Origin: Beta vulgaris subsp. vulgaris
Lineage: Eukaryota > Streptophyta > Magnoliopsida > Caryophyllales > Amaranthaceae
Length of the DNA stretch: 64,000 nt
NCBI RefSeq assembly: GCF_026745355.1
Contig: NC_079206.1
Span: 22,127,399 to 22,191,398, forward strand
Direction: 5' to 3'
This document shows positions 10,968-21,087 of this stretch, piece after piece. The notes beneath the pieces are model-generated. The model was not told where the DNA came from. It did no database searches and was given only the letters and a program-made list of their open reading frames with translations. Within the stretch, counting starts at the first letter, position 1. Each line of letters begins with the position of its first letter. Position numbers and translations under genes: made by a program.

Positions 10968-13257
10968 TATTATTATTATAATTATTATTATTATTATAAC
11001 TTTAAAAGGAGGAAAAAAACTACATTCTAGAGATTTTCTTTTGGTCATATTTGGTTCATGATTGTATATTGATTTACAAGGTGAAACACCCATAAAAAGA
11101 AGTGATTGTTTGATAGAATAGAATATTCAGTGGATATATTTTCTTTCTCAAGATTGTGAGAGAATTGCATTTAATAGAACAGCATATTCAGCAAATATAT
11201 CTTGTAAATAGTTTTCTAATCTCGATCAATGAATCTAGCATTATTGTTACATGGTACAATGATTGTTTGAGTAATCTTCTCATAACCATCTGATCTGAAT
11301 TTAGATGGTAAACTTTTATGTAAGGAAGCCAACTAATCACCTAAAAAGAGTACCTTCAAACAAAGTCTAACTAAAGTTTGCTCATAAAATTATGAAAGTG
11401 ATTTGAGGATAAATCACCCTTGTTATTTGGCCTTCAACTATTTGGGCAAATTCATCTTTACTAGAGAAAAGGATTTAGGAGTAGTTTTCAGCTTTCAGAT
11501 CTATATTTGAAAATGATACTTATGTGTCCTGACTTCTAACTTGTTTATGTGGATGATTGACCTATGCTTATGTACTCCTTTATTTTTCAATGTTCATTCT
11601 AATATGGGCTTTACTCTCCAACACTAAATGTGGAAAATTTGTTTGGATAAAATTATGATCAGGAGATTCCCCTATATTTCTCTGAAAATGTGAAGGGGAA
11701 GTTACATCATAATGTGGTTCTCAAGGGGCCGAGTGCCGATATTGATACATGGGATGTTCAGCTTAAAACGAATGACGACACAACTCGATTTGTCGGAGAG
11801 GGTTGGCAAGACTTTGTGACTGCTTTCTCTTTGGAAGAGAACGACAGTTTGGTGTTTAAATACAAAAACAACTCTTACTTCAAAGTCAGAATTTTCGATG
11901 GGAAAACATCATGTGAGAAGGAATCATCTCATTTCGTCATAAAATCTGTCTCCAACAGAACAAAAGAGAGTTGCTCACCAGTTCAGAATACCCAAAGCTT
12001 TAAGCAGGAAATTGAAAGTGAAGGAGAAAAGATCAGACATAATGATTATTATAGCTCAATAGTAGGAGGTTTAAAAGAGATTGAATCCGATGACTCAGAC
12101 GACCAACCTTTGGTATTTCGTAGAAGAGAGATACCAAAAATAGGTACTTTGCTCTTAAATAATACTAATTGTGTATTGTTGTTAATTGTTATAATAGTTT
12201 AATGGATTAAAACTTAATACCGGCCACTTCTTGGAATTCTTACTTTTATTATGCATTCGTGCTCTTTTCAATAGTAGGAGGTTTAAAAGAGATGGAATCC
12301 AATGACTCAGACGACCCACCTTTACTATTTAGTAGAAGAGTGATACCAAAAATAGGTACTTTGCTCTTAAATAATACCAATTGTGTATTGTTGTTAATTG
12401 TTATAATAGTTTAATGGATTAAAACTTAATACCACTTCTTGGAATTCTTACTTTTATTATGCATTCGTGCTCTTCTAATGTGATCTTAGAACCAGAAGGG
12501 GGATATATGTATCCTCTGCGAAGCAGGGAACATACAGCGAAGGAGATAGAAAGGGTCAGGCAACAAGCAAAAGAGATACAAAGGCTCACAAAAAATAGCT
12601 TTTTTGTAGCTTTATCACGCTCACATGTTTCTGGAACGATGAAGTTGGTGAGTTCTTCATTTGCAAAACCCAAATACTTGCACTTATGACTTATGGTATG
12701 GCCATTCGACCCATTTGCCCGCTGCACATGTAACTTTGTGCGACAAAATCATGTAGCAATGTTTTTGTTTGTTAGTTTACCCAACTGGACAAATGACTTC
12801 AACCCTTACAATTATATAGTCCAATCTAAAGGGTCCTTCACGAAGAACTTTTTGATGGTGGAATTTGACCCTTTTGGACCCTGAAGTCACAAGACTGGTT
12901 CATGTGTGCAATATTTGTAATATAGTTAATTTTCTTATTCTTAAGTATATTTTTCTGGTGGGTGTATATATGCAGGGTATTCCAAAACAATGGTGGAGTG
13001 ACTTTGTCAAGGCCAAGAGTAGTAAACATTTGGTACTCCGTCTGAAGGATGAATTGGATTATGACCCACAGTTGTATTTCTGCTGCTATGATGGGTCGAA
13101 TTCTAGTGGAACAATCACTACTGGCTGGAAAAACTTTGTTCAGAAGAATTCCTTGTATGAATTTGATTGTTGTGTCTTCAGTATCGATAAGCCATTGGAA
13201 GAAAACTGTGTTTTTATTCCCTTGGAAGTTCAAATCATACGCGCTATGCTTCCATAG
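9385..13257 (+). CDS. REM-type B3 transcription factor, two B3 domains
   Basis: Proposed join 9385-9498, 11663-12143, 12490-12647, 12976-13257, giving 344 aa; all junctions are GT-AG and codon phases agree. The first B3 domain (about residues 21-110) is assembled across intron 1: [14 protein letters not shown] joins [14 protein letters not shown], ending with [23 protein letters not shown]. The second (about 235-330) is assembled across intron 3: [17 protein letters not shown] joins [14 protein letters not shown], ending [20 protein letters not shown] Ser/Asp/Glu-rich linker with a charged stretch (about 150-230) separates them. REM proteins are nuclear DNA-binding factors, often reproductive. 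Intron 1 (2.2 kb) holds a Stowaway MITE and an ATT microsatellite. An upstream exon before 9385 cannot be excluded (gtgtaggcag acceptor-like site at about 9367). Confidence 0.85.
10130..10446. mobile_element. Stowaway MITE, copy 2, in B3 intron 1
   Basis: Ends CCCCTCCGTTTCC and GGAAATGGAGGGAG are flanked by TA (10128-10129, 10447-10448). It is collinear with copy 1 at 1867-2183, with few differences. A T run of about 23 (9745-9767) lies upstream, and just downstream at 10530-10610 is half of another Stowaway (actccctccgttacaaaa) with no partner end. Confidence 0.9.
10926..10999. repeat. ATT trinucleotide microsatellite
   Basis: About 24 ATT/TTA units with a few interruptions lie in intron 1 of the B3 gene, a likely length-polymorphic site. 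Minus-strand poly-Ile frames here are artefacts. Confidence 0.95.
12057..12473 (+). repeat. 212-bp tandem duplication spanning the end of B3 exon 2
   Basis: The block starting tcaatagtaggaggtttaaa (about 12055) recurs at about 12267 with a shift of 212 bp and runs to about 12473. It contains the last part of exon 2 (the acidic linker) with its donor aaaatag|gtacttt, plus the start of intron 2, so a second exon-like block with its own donor (12355/12356) sits in intron 2. The copies differ by scattered substitutions and a small deletion (taccggccactt against taccactt). Using the second block needs an acceptor near 12270, where only a weak ttttcaatag is present. Confidence 0.85.
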
Positions 13258-13536
13258 AGATTGAATTAAGTTCTTCAATCTGATCACAAAGTTGTAGATG
13301 TTGGAAAGTAGGCGTACCAAAGATGATATCTGCCTGAAATCTTTTGTGTTTTGACTTACACAGTAGGTCTACTCATGCACTTATATAGCTAACTATATTA
13401 GATCGTCTCCTCTCAAAAAAAAAATCGTCTAGTTACGGATTTTGATTTACGCACAAGTTTTGTTGCACACTGGTTGGATCATTTTGTTTTTTGATCATTG
13501 TATATGAATAATCCGTTTTCTTTTAATCTTGCCTAA

Positions 13537-13903
13537 GGCTATGTTTAGTTCACCTTATTTTTGCTTATTTCAGATCTAATAAGATCAGATAAGATCAGAA
13601 AAAATAAGTTCAGATCAGATCAGATAAGTCAGTTTTAAAAACTCATTATTATTATTAAATATCTTTCATTACATATTAGTAAAAATTATAATAATTGAAT
13701 ATTAATAAAGTACTCATTGAGATGAATCAAACAAGACCCCACATGACTATATTTTTTCTTATAGATTGAGAGAAATCTAAAAGATAAGATCTTGTAATCA
13801 GACCAATTCAGAAAAAATAAATTCAGATTAGATCAGATTAGAAAAAATAAGTTCAGATCAGATAAGTTCAGATCAGAAAATTTCAGGTGAATTAAACATA
13901 GCC
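13537..13903. mobile_element. Complete GGCTATG-type Tourist MITE
   Basis: Ends GGCTATGTTTAGTTCACC and GGTGAATTAAACATAGCC are inverted repeats flanked by TAA (13534-13536, 13904-13906). Both subterminal zones are arrays of agatcagata / gatctgatct units. The centre is the shared core (catctttcattacatattag, aatcaaacaagaccccacat). It is 367 bp, non-coding, and lies about 280 bp downstream of the B3 stop. Confidence 0.9.
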
Positions 13904-14184
13904 TAAATTTTAGGTTGTTCTGATTCATGCAGCCTCATTTTTCGATTGCTTGTTTGGATAAATGTCCATGCCTAACCTTCAATAGGTTTGATAAACCTTA
14001 GCAATGGATTTTGATCATCTCTTACAATCGTTATAGATATTTTGAGTTTTTTATGCAAATTTTCTTCCAAATAGACGTAAAACTCAAGTCAAAGCCATTG
14101 ATAAATAAGAAATAATAAACTAGGAGCACCTTATTTTATCGACTCCGAAAGTAAGTTTATATATCATCGTTTGAATTTTTTTAA

Positions 14185-15327
14185 CGGATTTTTCACCAAA
14201 TACCCCTGACAAATCAAGAAATTCACCATATACCCTCAATGTTTTAAAAATGCACCGCATACCCTTGAGTTTCGAAAACTGTCCATCAAATACTCGTTTC
14301 CTAACTGTCGTTAACCCACCGTTGGATTTATTTACGATTTTACCATCATTAAGCCCTAATCCTAATTTAACCTAACCCTAACCCTAATCTAACCCTAATC
14401 CTACCCCTAAACCCTCCCCCTTACCCTAACCCTACCCCTTGGCAGCCCCCACCCTCTCTCCTCCACCCTGCCCCTCCACCCCTGCCCCAACCCCTCCCCC
14501 CCCCTCCCCTCCCCACCGCCGATGTGCGTGCCGACCTCCCCCACCCCCACTGTCGCTGCTTTTGCCGGTCTCCCCCACCCCCACAGACGCTGCGCGTGCC
14601 GGCCTCCCCACCCTTGCGCGTCCGTTCATCGCCGACCACCCCTCACCCATTCCCTTCGAACACCAAACCCACACCCCTCCCCTTTGAACACCAGCTACCT
14701 TCGAACATCGGCTACATTCAAACACCCCACCCCTCCCCTTTGAACACCGGTTACCTTTGAGCACCAAACCTCCCCCACACCACCGATCTCCCCCACCCTC
14801 GAATTTCGTCAGATTTGGGTTAGATTTGGCTAGCAAGGGGAGGGGTTCCACGACGAAAGCAAAGAGGGGAGAACGTTGTGAGCTTCACGGGGCTGCGGGA
14901 GGAAGGGGGAGGGGGTTGCGGCAGAGGGAGGGGGAGGGGGTGGGGGTTGCGGCAGAGGGGGAGGGTGGGGGTTGCGGCAGAGGGAGGGGAGGGGGTGGGA
15001 GTTGCGACTGAGGGAGGGGGAGGGGAGGGGGAGGGGAGGGTGGGGGCAGAGGGAGGGGTGGGGTGATGGTGGAGGGGGAGGGGGAAGGGGGGTTGGGCTG
15101 GGCTTAGGGTTAAGGTTTAGGGTTAGTATTTAGATTAGGTTTAGATTTTAGGGTTATGAGTTAATTATGGCGAAATGGTAAATAAAGTTAACGGTGAGTT
15201 AACGACAGTTAAAAAAGGGTATTTGTTGCACAGAAATGAAAAGTCAGGGGTATATGGTGAATTGTTGAAACATTGAAGGTATATTGTAAATTTAGCGATT
15301 TGTCGGGGGTATTTGGTGAAATAACCG
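14185..15327. mobile_element. Non-autonomous MULE with G/C-skewed arms
   Basis: Ends CGGATTTTTCACCAAATACC and GGTATTTGGTGAAATAACCG are inverted and match the tips of the 5 kb MULE. A perfect 9-bp duplication TTTTTTTAA flanks it (14176-14184, 15328-15336). The left arm is very C-rich (about 14400-14800), the right very G-rich (about 14880-15090). Telomere-like blocks appear in inverted orientation at the arm bases: ccctaaccctaatctaaccc near 14375-14430 and gggttaaggtttagggtta near 15104-15127. No transposase is present; the many short reading frames are composition artefacts. Confidence 0.9.
14880..15090 (+). repeat. G-rich tandem repeat (quadruplex-prone)
   Basis: Repeated units around ggttgcggcagagggaggg alternate with gggagggggaggggg runs. 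Many closely spaced G3-G5 runs on the plus strand fit G-quadruplex potential. The opposite arm (14430-14760) has C-rich runs and a looser repeat of ccctttgaacaccgg type. Confidence 0.8.
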
Positions 15328-15917
15328 TTTTTTTAATACTCAAATGTTATTTGACATCTCTTAGTATCAAACTAGTATTATGGCCTGGACGATACTTCAG
15401 TTTAGTTACAATAAATAAATATATTATTATTCTTAATTTAATAATTTCTTTTGCCACTTTTCATATTTTTTGTCCATTAAGAAATTAAAAAGTTTACGTC
15501 ATGAGTTCATGACGTGATAAGTAAAAAAATCTAAAAGGTTTAAATTTGAAAATAATATCTTAAAAGGAATTGTGGTAAGAAAATCTGACATCAATAGTCT
15601 CATGTTAGTTACATAATAAGAGTGCTAGAGATATATATACTTGTTTAAGTCTTTTTAGTCAAGTATATTTATTATCAGACTTTATCGTATTTTTATTTCA
15701 AACATCATACAATAGTCATAGTGTATTAATGGTTAAACTCTTATCTTTCATTTCAAAGTTCAAGTGTTCAAGACCTTGCAATTACACAATATCTATCCCT
15801 TTTTTTTTGTACAAACCCTCATGATTTTGTAATGTGTTCACCTATCAAATTACTCATAAACCCTCATGATTTTGTAAAACTTAAAATAAACCTCTTAATA
15901 TTCACAACACACATTAA

Positions 15918-17419
15918 GGGTGCGTTCTATTCAACTTATTGGCCCTGAACTTATTGGACCTTATCTGAACTGGACTTATTGAACCTGAACTGAACTTATT
16001 GAACCTGAACTGAACTTATTGGAACTGATTGAATCTGACTGGAACTTATTGGACCTTATTGGAACTTATTGACCTTATTGAAACTTATTAGACCTTATTG
16101 GCCCTGATTGAAACTTATTAGACCTTATTGGACCTGATTAAAACTTATTAGACCTTATTGGACCTGATTGAAACTTATTAGACCTTATTAGACAAAAAAA
16201 TTGACTATTAATAACATAAATATTACCCCTAACGTAAATACTACCTCTCAAAATTTATTATGATGTAATAATTACTAAAATTAGTCCTTTAAAGAAAAAT
16301 TATTAATTATCTCTTATGATAATTAATTTAACAAAAAATATTTACTATTTATATATTTGCCTATACATAACTTTGACCACTAATATATTTAATACTCTTG
16401 TTTTGATTTTATAAAGCACTAGTAGAAAATCAAAAGTTAATTAACATTTATTGCTAACAAGTTAAAATTGGCACATATAAAAAATTCGCACTTCATTTTC
16501 ATTAATGTCAAGGTAAGTAGATATATAGCATTAACTCCTTCCTTCATTTCTTCTCCTTTCATTTATGTGAATGTACTAGAAAATAAAAAGAAAACAAAAA
16601 GAAAGAGAAAAAAATGGTCAAAATCACTGATGAAGAAAGATACTCCAGTGATGATAATGAAGCAATCAATTGATAACATTTATATCTTTCATTGTTATTA
16701 GTAACGAAAACATGTTATCTCTAGTTATTTAAAGAGAAATTGCAAAATATTGTAATTATAATTATTATTATTATTGTTAACCTTAATTATTTGATCATGA
16801 TTATACTATTATTTAATAGCAATATGAAAGCAATATGAATAATCAAATAATAGACAATAATACAAGTATAATACTATACATTGTGGTACTTTAATGAAAA
16901 ATTCTAATAATAACATAATCAGATAATAGTAATATGAATGATAAAATACTAATAGACATAATACAAATAAATAATAAAATAATAGACATAATACAAATAA
17001 ATAATAAAATAATAGACACTAATACAAGTATAATACTATATAATCGTTGTGGTACTTTAATCAAAATTCTAATAATAACATAATCAGCTAATAGTGATAT
17101 GAAATTATGAATAACAAAATAATGGATAATAATACAAATGTTTATTAAACATTGACTATTTGGACCTTATTGGACCTTATTAGACCTGATTGGAACTTAT
17201 TGGACCTTATTAGACCTGATTGGAACTTATTGCACCTGATTGGAACTTATTGCACCTGATTGGAACTTATTGGACCTTATTAGACCTTATTGGACCTTAT
17301 TAGACCTTATTGGAACTTATTGCTCTTATGGCCTTATTAGACCTTATTGCAACTTATCTGAACTTATCTGAACTTATTGGACCTAAAACTTAATTTTTTT
17401 AGTTGAGCATAACGCACCC
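15918..17419. mobile_element. PIF/Harbinger-type element, deleted copy
   Basis: Ends GGGTGCGTTCTATTCAACTTA and a diverged taagttgagcataacgcaccc tip in inverse orientation are flanked by TAA (15915-15917, 17420-17422). Both subterminal zones (15940-16200 and 17160-17400) are arrays of gaacttattggacctgatt-like units. The interior is AT-rich with a duplicated aaataatagacataatacaa unit. It is homologous to 49652-51479 but lacks about 370 bp containing the transposase remnant; the deletion joins ggtcaaaatcac to tgatgaagaaagat near 16630. Confidence 0.85.
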
Positions 17420-17422
17420 TAA

Positions 17423-18430
17423 GTAACTTAACAAAAATAAAACTACTTAAATTTTTTCTACAAACCAATTCAAAAACTCAAAACTAATAAGAATTAGCCC
17501 ACAAATATAGAAGGCATCTTTGGAACATATATGATCAAAATATATGTAATAAACTTGAATTAGCAATAAAATAAAGAGATAAAAAAAATCAACTTGAAAA
17601 AGAAATAAATAAAATAAAATTCAAACGTAACAAATTAAAATACTCGGTGTTCTTATATCTATTTTTAAAATGATATATTGATTGTATGTGCATACTTTAT
17701 TTGTTTATCACATTGAAAAACAATTGTCAATGTGCGCTGTCATAAAAAGTTTTCACCGCATCACATAAAGTTAGTTATGTGAGAATGCGGAAGTCCGACT
17801 AGAAAAAATATTTTTGCGTAAGCATCACGTGCATATATAGCTAGTATTTTATTAATTGAGGAGTACACATGGACACAAAGCATTCACATTAGAAGTTTGA
17901 GTAGAGTGTTACGTGGGACATAGACTTCCTTAGACACGACTTTTAGTATATTTGTATAGATAGATGCCTACATGATGCAATTTTCGGTATCCCAATTTAG
18001 CTAATTGCCTGTAATTCATCAGTTACACTTGCATTAATAACAAAACACACACAAGTTCAAGCAAATACGCAGATATCCCTGTTCCGAAAATAAAAGAGAA
18101 TGGTGACTTTTTTTAGTTTAATAAGTATATAGTCCTGATAAACTTTGTTAGACATCATATTTGTTTATACTCCCTTTGTTACAAAAAGTTCTTCCTACTT
18201 TGATAATTTTTTCTTGCAAAAAGACTTCAAATAGGAAAAATAAAGAGTTCATAAGGGGGATTTGATCCCTTGTTCCGCAAAGAAATTAAATGAGGGCATT
18301 CCTAATGCAGTTTAATTTAGACTCTTTGTTATTGTTTTGCGCTAGAATTTGGACAATGAATTAAATTATTAATTAAGGAGTTAAGTACAAGATAAAGTGT
18401 GAGTATTATTATTATATATATATATATATA
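17423..18430. other. Intergenic DNA with relic of B3-locus duplication
   Basis: No gene is seen. From about 18050 it resembles B3 intron 1: aaatacgcagatatccctg matches the segment near 9555, and gtgactttttttagttt plus the half-Stowaway at about 18170 matches 10465-10600. A (TA)n run precedes the Helitron at 18431. Confidence 0.6.
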
Positions 18431-19086
18431 TCTATTATATAAGTGAAGGGGGAGGAAGATGGTGTCCCCTTACAAAAAGTCTGATAATATCTTTAATGAA
18501 TTTAAATTGTCATATATATTAAATAATCTTTTCTTCTTCTTACTTGTCATATATATTGAATAATTTAACAATGGAATTGAATTTGTAATTTCAGTTAAAT
18601 ATTAAATTAAGAAGAATGATTTCTTCTTCTTACATGATTCTTCTTCTTACATATTATGTGAAAAACTCTGATAAAAAATTGAATTGACAACATAACTTGA
18701 TTGACAGAATCAGAAGAAAAATATAAAACTTGAGTCTTATATTAATAATTATAATGATAATATTTTAAAATCTTAATGTTGATTATTATTCGGTAATCTC
18801 TATTATATAAATCAAACTTTTTCACTTTATTAATATTCTACTATTGGACCAGATATACAAATTTTTTATTTGATCACAAGCTTTCTTCTCTCAGTACATA
18901 TTTAAAATAATGATGAACAAATTAGATAACTAAAAACAATGAAAAATTGATTTAAGAAAAACATATTAAAAAATTAAAAATAATTATAAATGTATGTTTG
19001 AATCAATTTTTTGTAACATTGATTAATAACTAATTGAGAAAAAAACATTAATATGACACACACGAATAGTGTGCAAAAAATGCTAG
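18431..19086 (+). mobile_element. Non-autonomous Helitron, 656 bp
   Basis: It begins TCTATTATATAAGTGAAGG after an A and ends gtgcaaaaaatgCTAG before a T. A short hairpin (CACAC-gaata-GTGTG, about 19060-19074) lies a few bases before the end. There is no target duplication, as expected. It shares its 5' end with the minus-strand Helitron ending at 8711. Confidence 0.8.
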
Positions 19087-19087
19087 T

Positions 19088-19325
19088 ACTAATATATTAA
19101 AAGGCGTTCATAAGCAAGGAACTACACTATCCTTAGAGTGTTTACACTATCCCTTAGAAATAGAAAATACAACTTATAAGATTTAATCCCATGACCTCAA
19201 GCTTATACACTGAAGTCTTAACCAACAAAACAAGTAATTTTTGATGTTATATTTATAAAGTAAAATGTTAATAAATGAAAATTATAATTACATGTGGTAT
19301 AGCCCGCGCCTTAAAATTCGTTATA
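19088..19325 (+). mobile_element. Second Helitron-family fragment
   Basis: Sequence from actaatatattaaaaggcg to the tagcccgcgcc stem is homologous to the Helitron whose ends are at 53971 and 55988 (shared actatcccttagag, atcccatgac and gaagtcttaacca phrases). It abuts the preceding Helitron. The terminal CTAG is not clear here, so it is called a fragment. Confidence 0.5.
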
Positions 19326-20742
19326 ATTCTGAATGGAGGAAATAAAATAAAATTTTATATAGAGATTTTCTTTTGGTCATCTTTCATTCATGATTATATC
19401 TTGATTTGCAAGGTAATCCTTGGGGTGAAGGAATCATAAAGGAGATTAAGTGATTTGGGATCTTACTACACTAATGGGACTATTGATTTATGTCTTTCAA
19501 AGCTAATTTTTCGAAACTTCTAACATTTTAATTGAACCAATTTTTAAGGGCTAGTTGGTAAGTGGTAGTAAGTAATAACGCTGCATGTTTTGAGTTTTTG
19601 GTGTAAACAATTTTCAAATGTGAAGTCATATGTGTTTAGTGCTACTTGATCGGCAAGTAAACTCCTATCCTTCACACTGTTTTTCAATGGAAACTTGTGC
19701 AGTGATGTCTGAATCTCGTAATCCGAACATGAAGTCCGTTCCCAAACCTGCAAAAGAAGGGACCAAACCAGGAGGTTTGAGTGGTGGTTCTCCCTTCGAA
19801 ACTTAAGTCGGTTATCAGGAGTGTAAACGAAAAGTAGAAAGAGGAAGTGAGAGATAATTTCTGCAGAGTATGGGCACACTGTTAAAAAAAATTACCTTTT
19901 TCTTGATTTTTAGAGGCTATTTATAATGTTGGGGTCTTGAATGTTGCCATTTGAGGTCACCCCTAATATAGGGGCACCTAATTATTCAGACAATTAGACA
20001 TCGGCATGTGGCAAGCAATAATTGGATGGTAAACTCCAGCCAATCACATGCAACCATTTTTTGGGATTTGAGCCTGAATATTCTTTCAAGCCGAAAGGTG
20101 GCTTTTACTCTTTTCTTAGTAGAACGCAGAGTTTAAGCCTCTTTTACTCCTTTGGAAGGGGCACGTGGACGCTCCTAATGGATCCACGTGTCTCCCGAAG
20201 AGCCGTTGATTTATTTAGGCTATAACATTTACCCCTAAAAGGGGATTTCACCATTGGCCCCAAGACGGTTAATACTTTTTTATCTGAGGAAGTTACCTCA
20301 TTTGCCCCTAAAAGGGGATTTCACCATATGTGTATTTTTATGGTTTTGGTCGACGAAGTCAGACGACCTAGTCTTTACCTGTTCATGATAATCTGGCGCG
20401 CGTCAAGCAAACATCCCGTCTCAGACGAAGAATAATTCTCCCTTCTTATAGCTCTGAAATGGAGGAACCTAATGGTCGAGTTCCAAAAGAGAAGAGAGAA
20501 ACTTAAAGTGCTCAGCCATTGGTCGGGTCTTCTTCCCCGGCCATATATGAGAAAGAAACTTCGACACAAGTCCTGAGCCCAGTCCGTCTGGTAGGAAGGT
20601 GGAGATGGATCACGGCTGGGGATAAGGCCATACATGACATTCATCTAGCAGAGACTCTTCATCATCAATCCCGAAAGCCTGGGATAAACGGTCGGGTCTG
20701 CTGGAGTCTAGCAATAAGCAATATCTCCTCAAAATCAATGAC

Positions 20743-21087
20743 TTGCTTATGAGAAAGAGTCAATGGCAGCTGGACTTGGACACCATCTCGGCTGAGCTAG
20801 AGGAAGAGAGAAATAATGCTCTTGTGGCCGGCATCCAACTTAAAAGGGAAAACATCCTTCTAAGAGCCAAAAACGATCATTTGAAAGAGGAGGCGGCCAA
20901 TGTCTTCCATGATGCCAAGGAGGCTCTTAATGAAGTCATTGACACATTCAAGATCTGGACGCTAAAGGCCTCTGAGATGCTAGCCAAGCCCGATGAGGTT
21001 CCTCGCTTTGAGTGTCGCCTGAACTTTCACGAGAGCCTTCACAAGGTGATGGTGATAGCAGAAGAGCCTCTTGTCTTCCTGGATTAA
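20743..21087 (+). CDS. Orphan coiled-coil ORF, unknown
   Basis: I do not recognise this gene. The open frame of about 114 codons is mostly charged and helical (SAELEEERNNALVAG, then LKRENILLRAKNDHLKEEA), typical of a coiled coil. Its GC content is higher than its surroundings. Sequence upstream (20228-20330) has a 23-base phrase with the palindrome cccctaaaagggg twice. It may be the 3' exon of a decayed gene or transposon gene that replaced the B3 duplicate. There is no start context or promoter evidence. Confidence 0.3.
   Translation: MLMRKSQWQLDLDTISAELEEERNNALVAGIQLKRENILLRAKNDHLKEEAANVFHDAKEALNEVIDTFKIWTLKASEMLAKPDEVPRFECRLNFHESLHKVMVIAEEPLVFLD

Noticed and set aside
14354..14436. Possible true telomere or interstitial telomeric block
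   Set aside because: The CCCTAA-type units are degenerate, short and mirrored in the right arm of the same transposon; they belong to the element, not to a chromosome end or fusion.
14421..15066. Several overlapping Pro- or Gly/Arg-rich reading frames on both strands
   Set aside because: They come from the C-rich and G-rich arms of a non-autonomous MULE; all frames are open because stop codons are rare at this composition, and no domain is seen.
20375..20644. Minus-strand 89-codon frame in the replaced B3 duplicate
   Set aside because: No domain, no codon bias that stands out and no supporting splice or start context.
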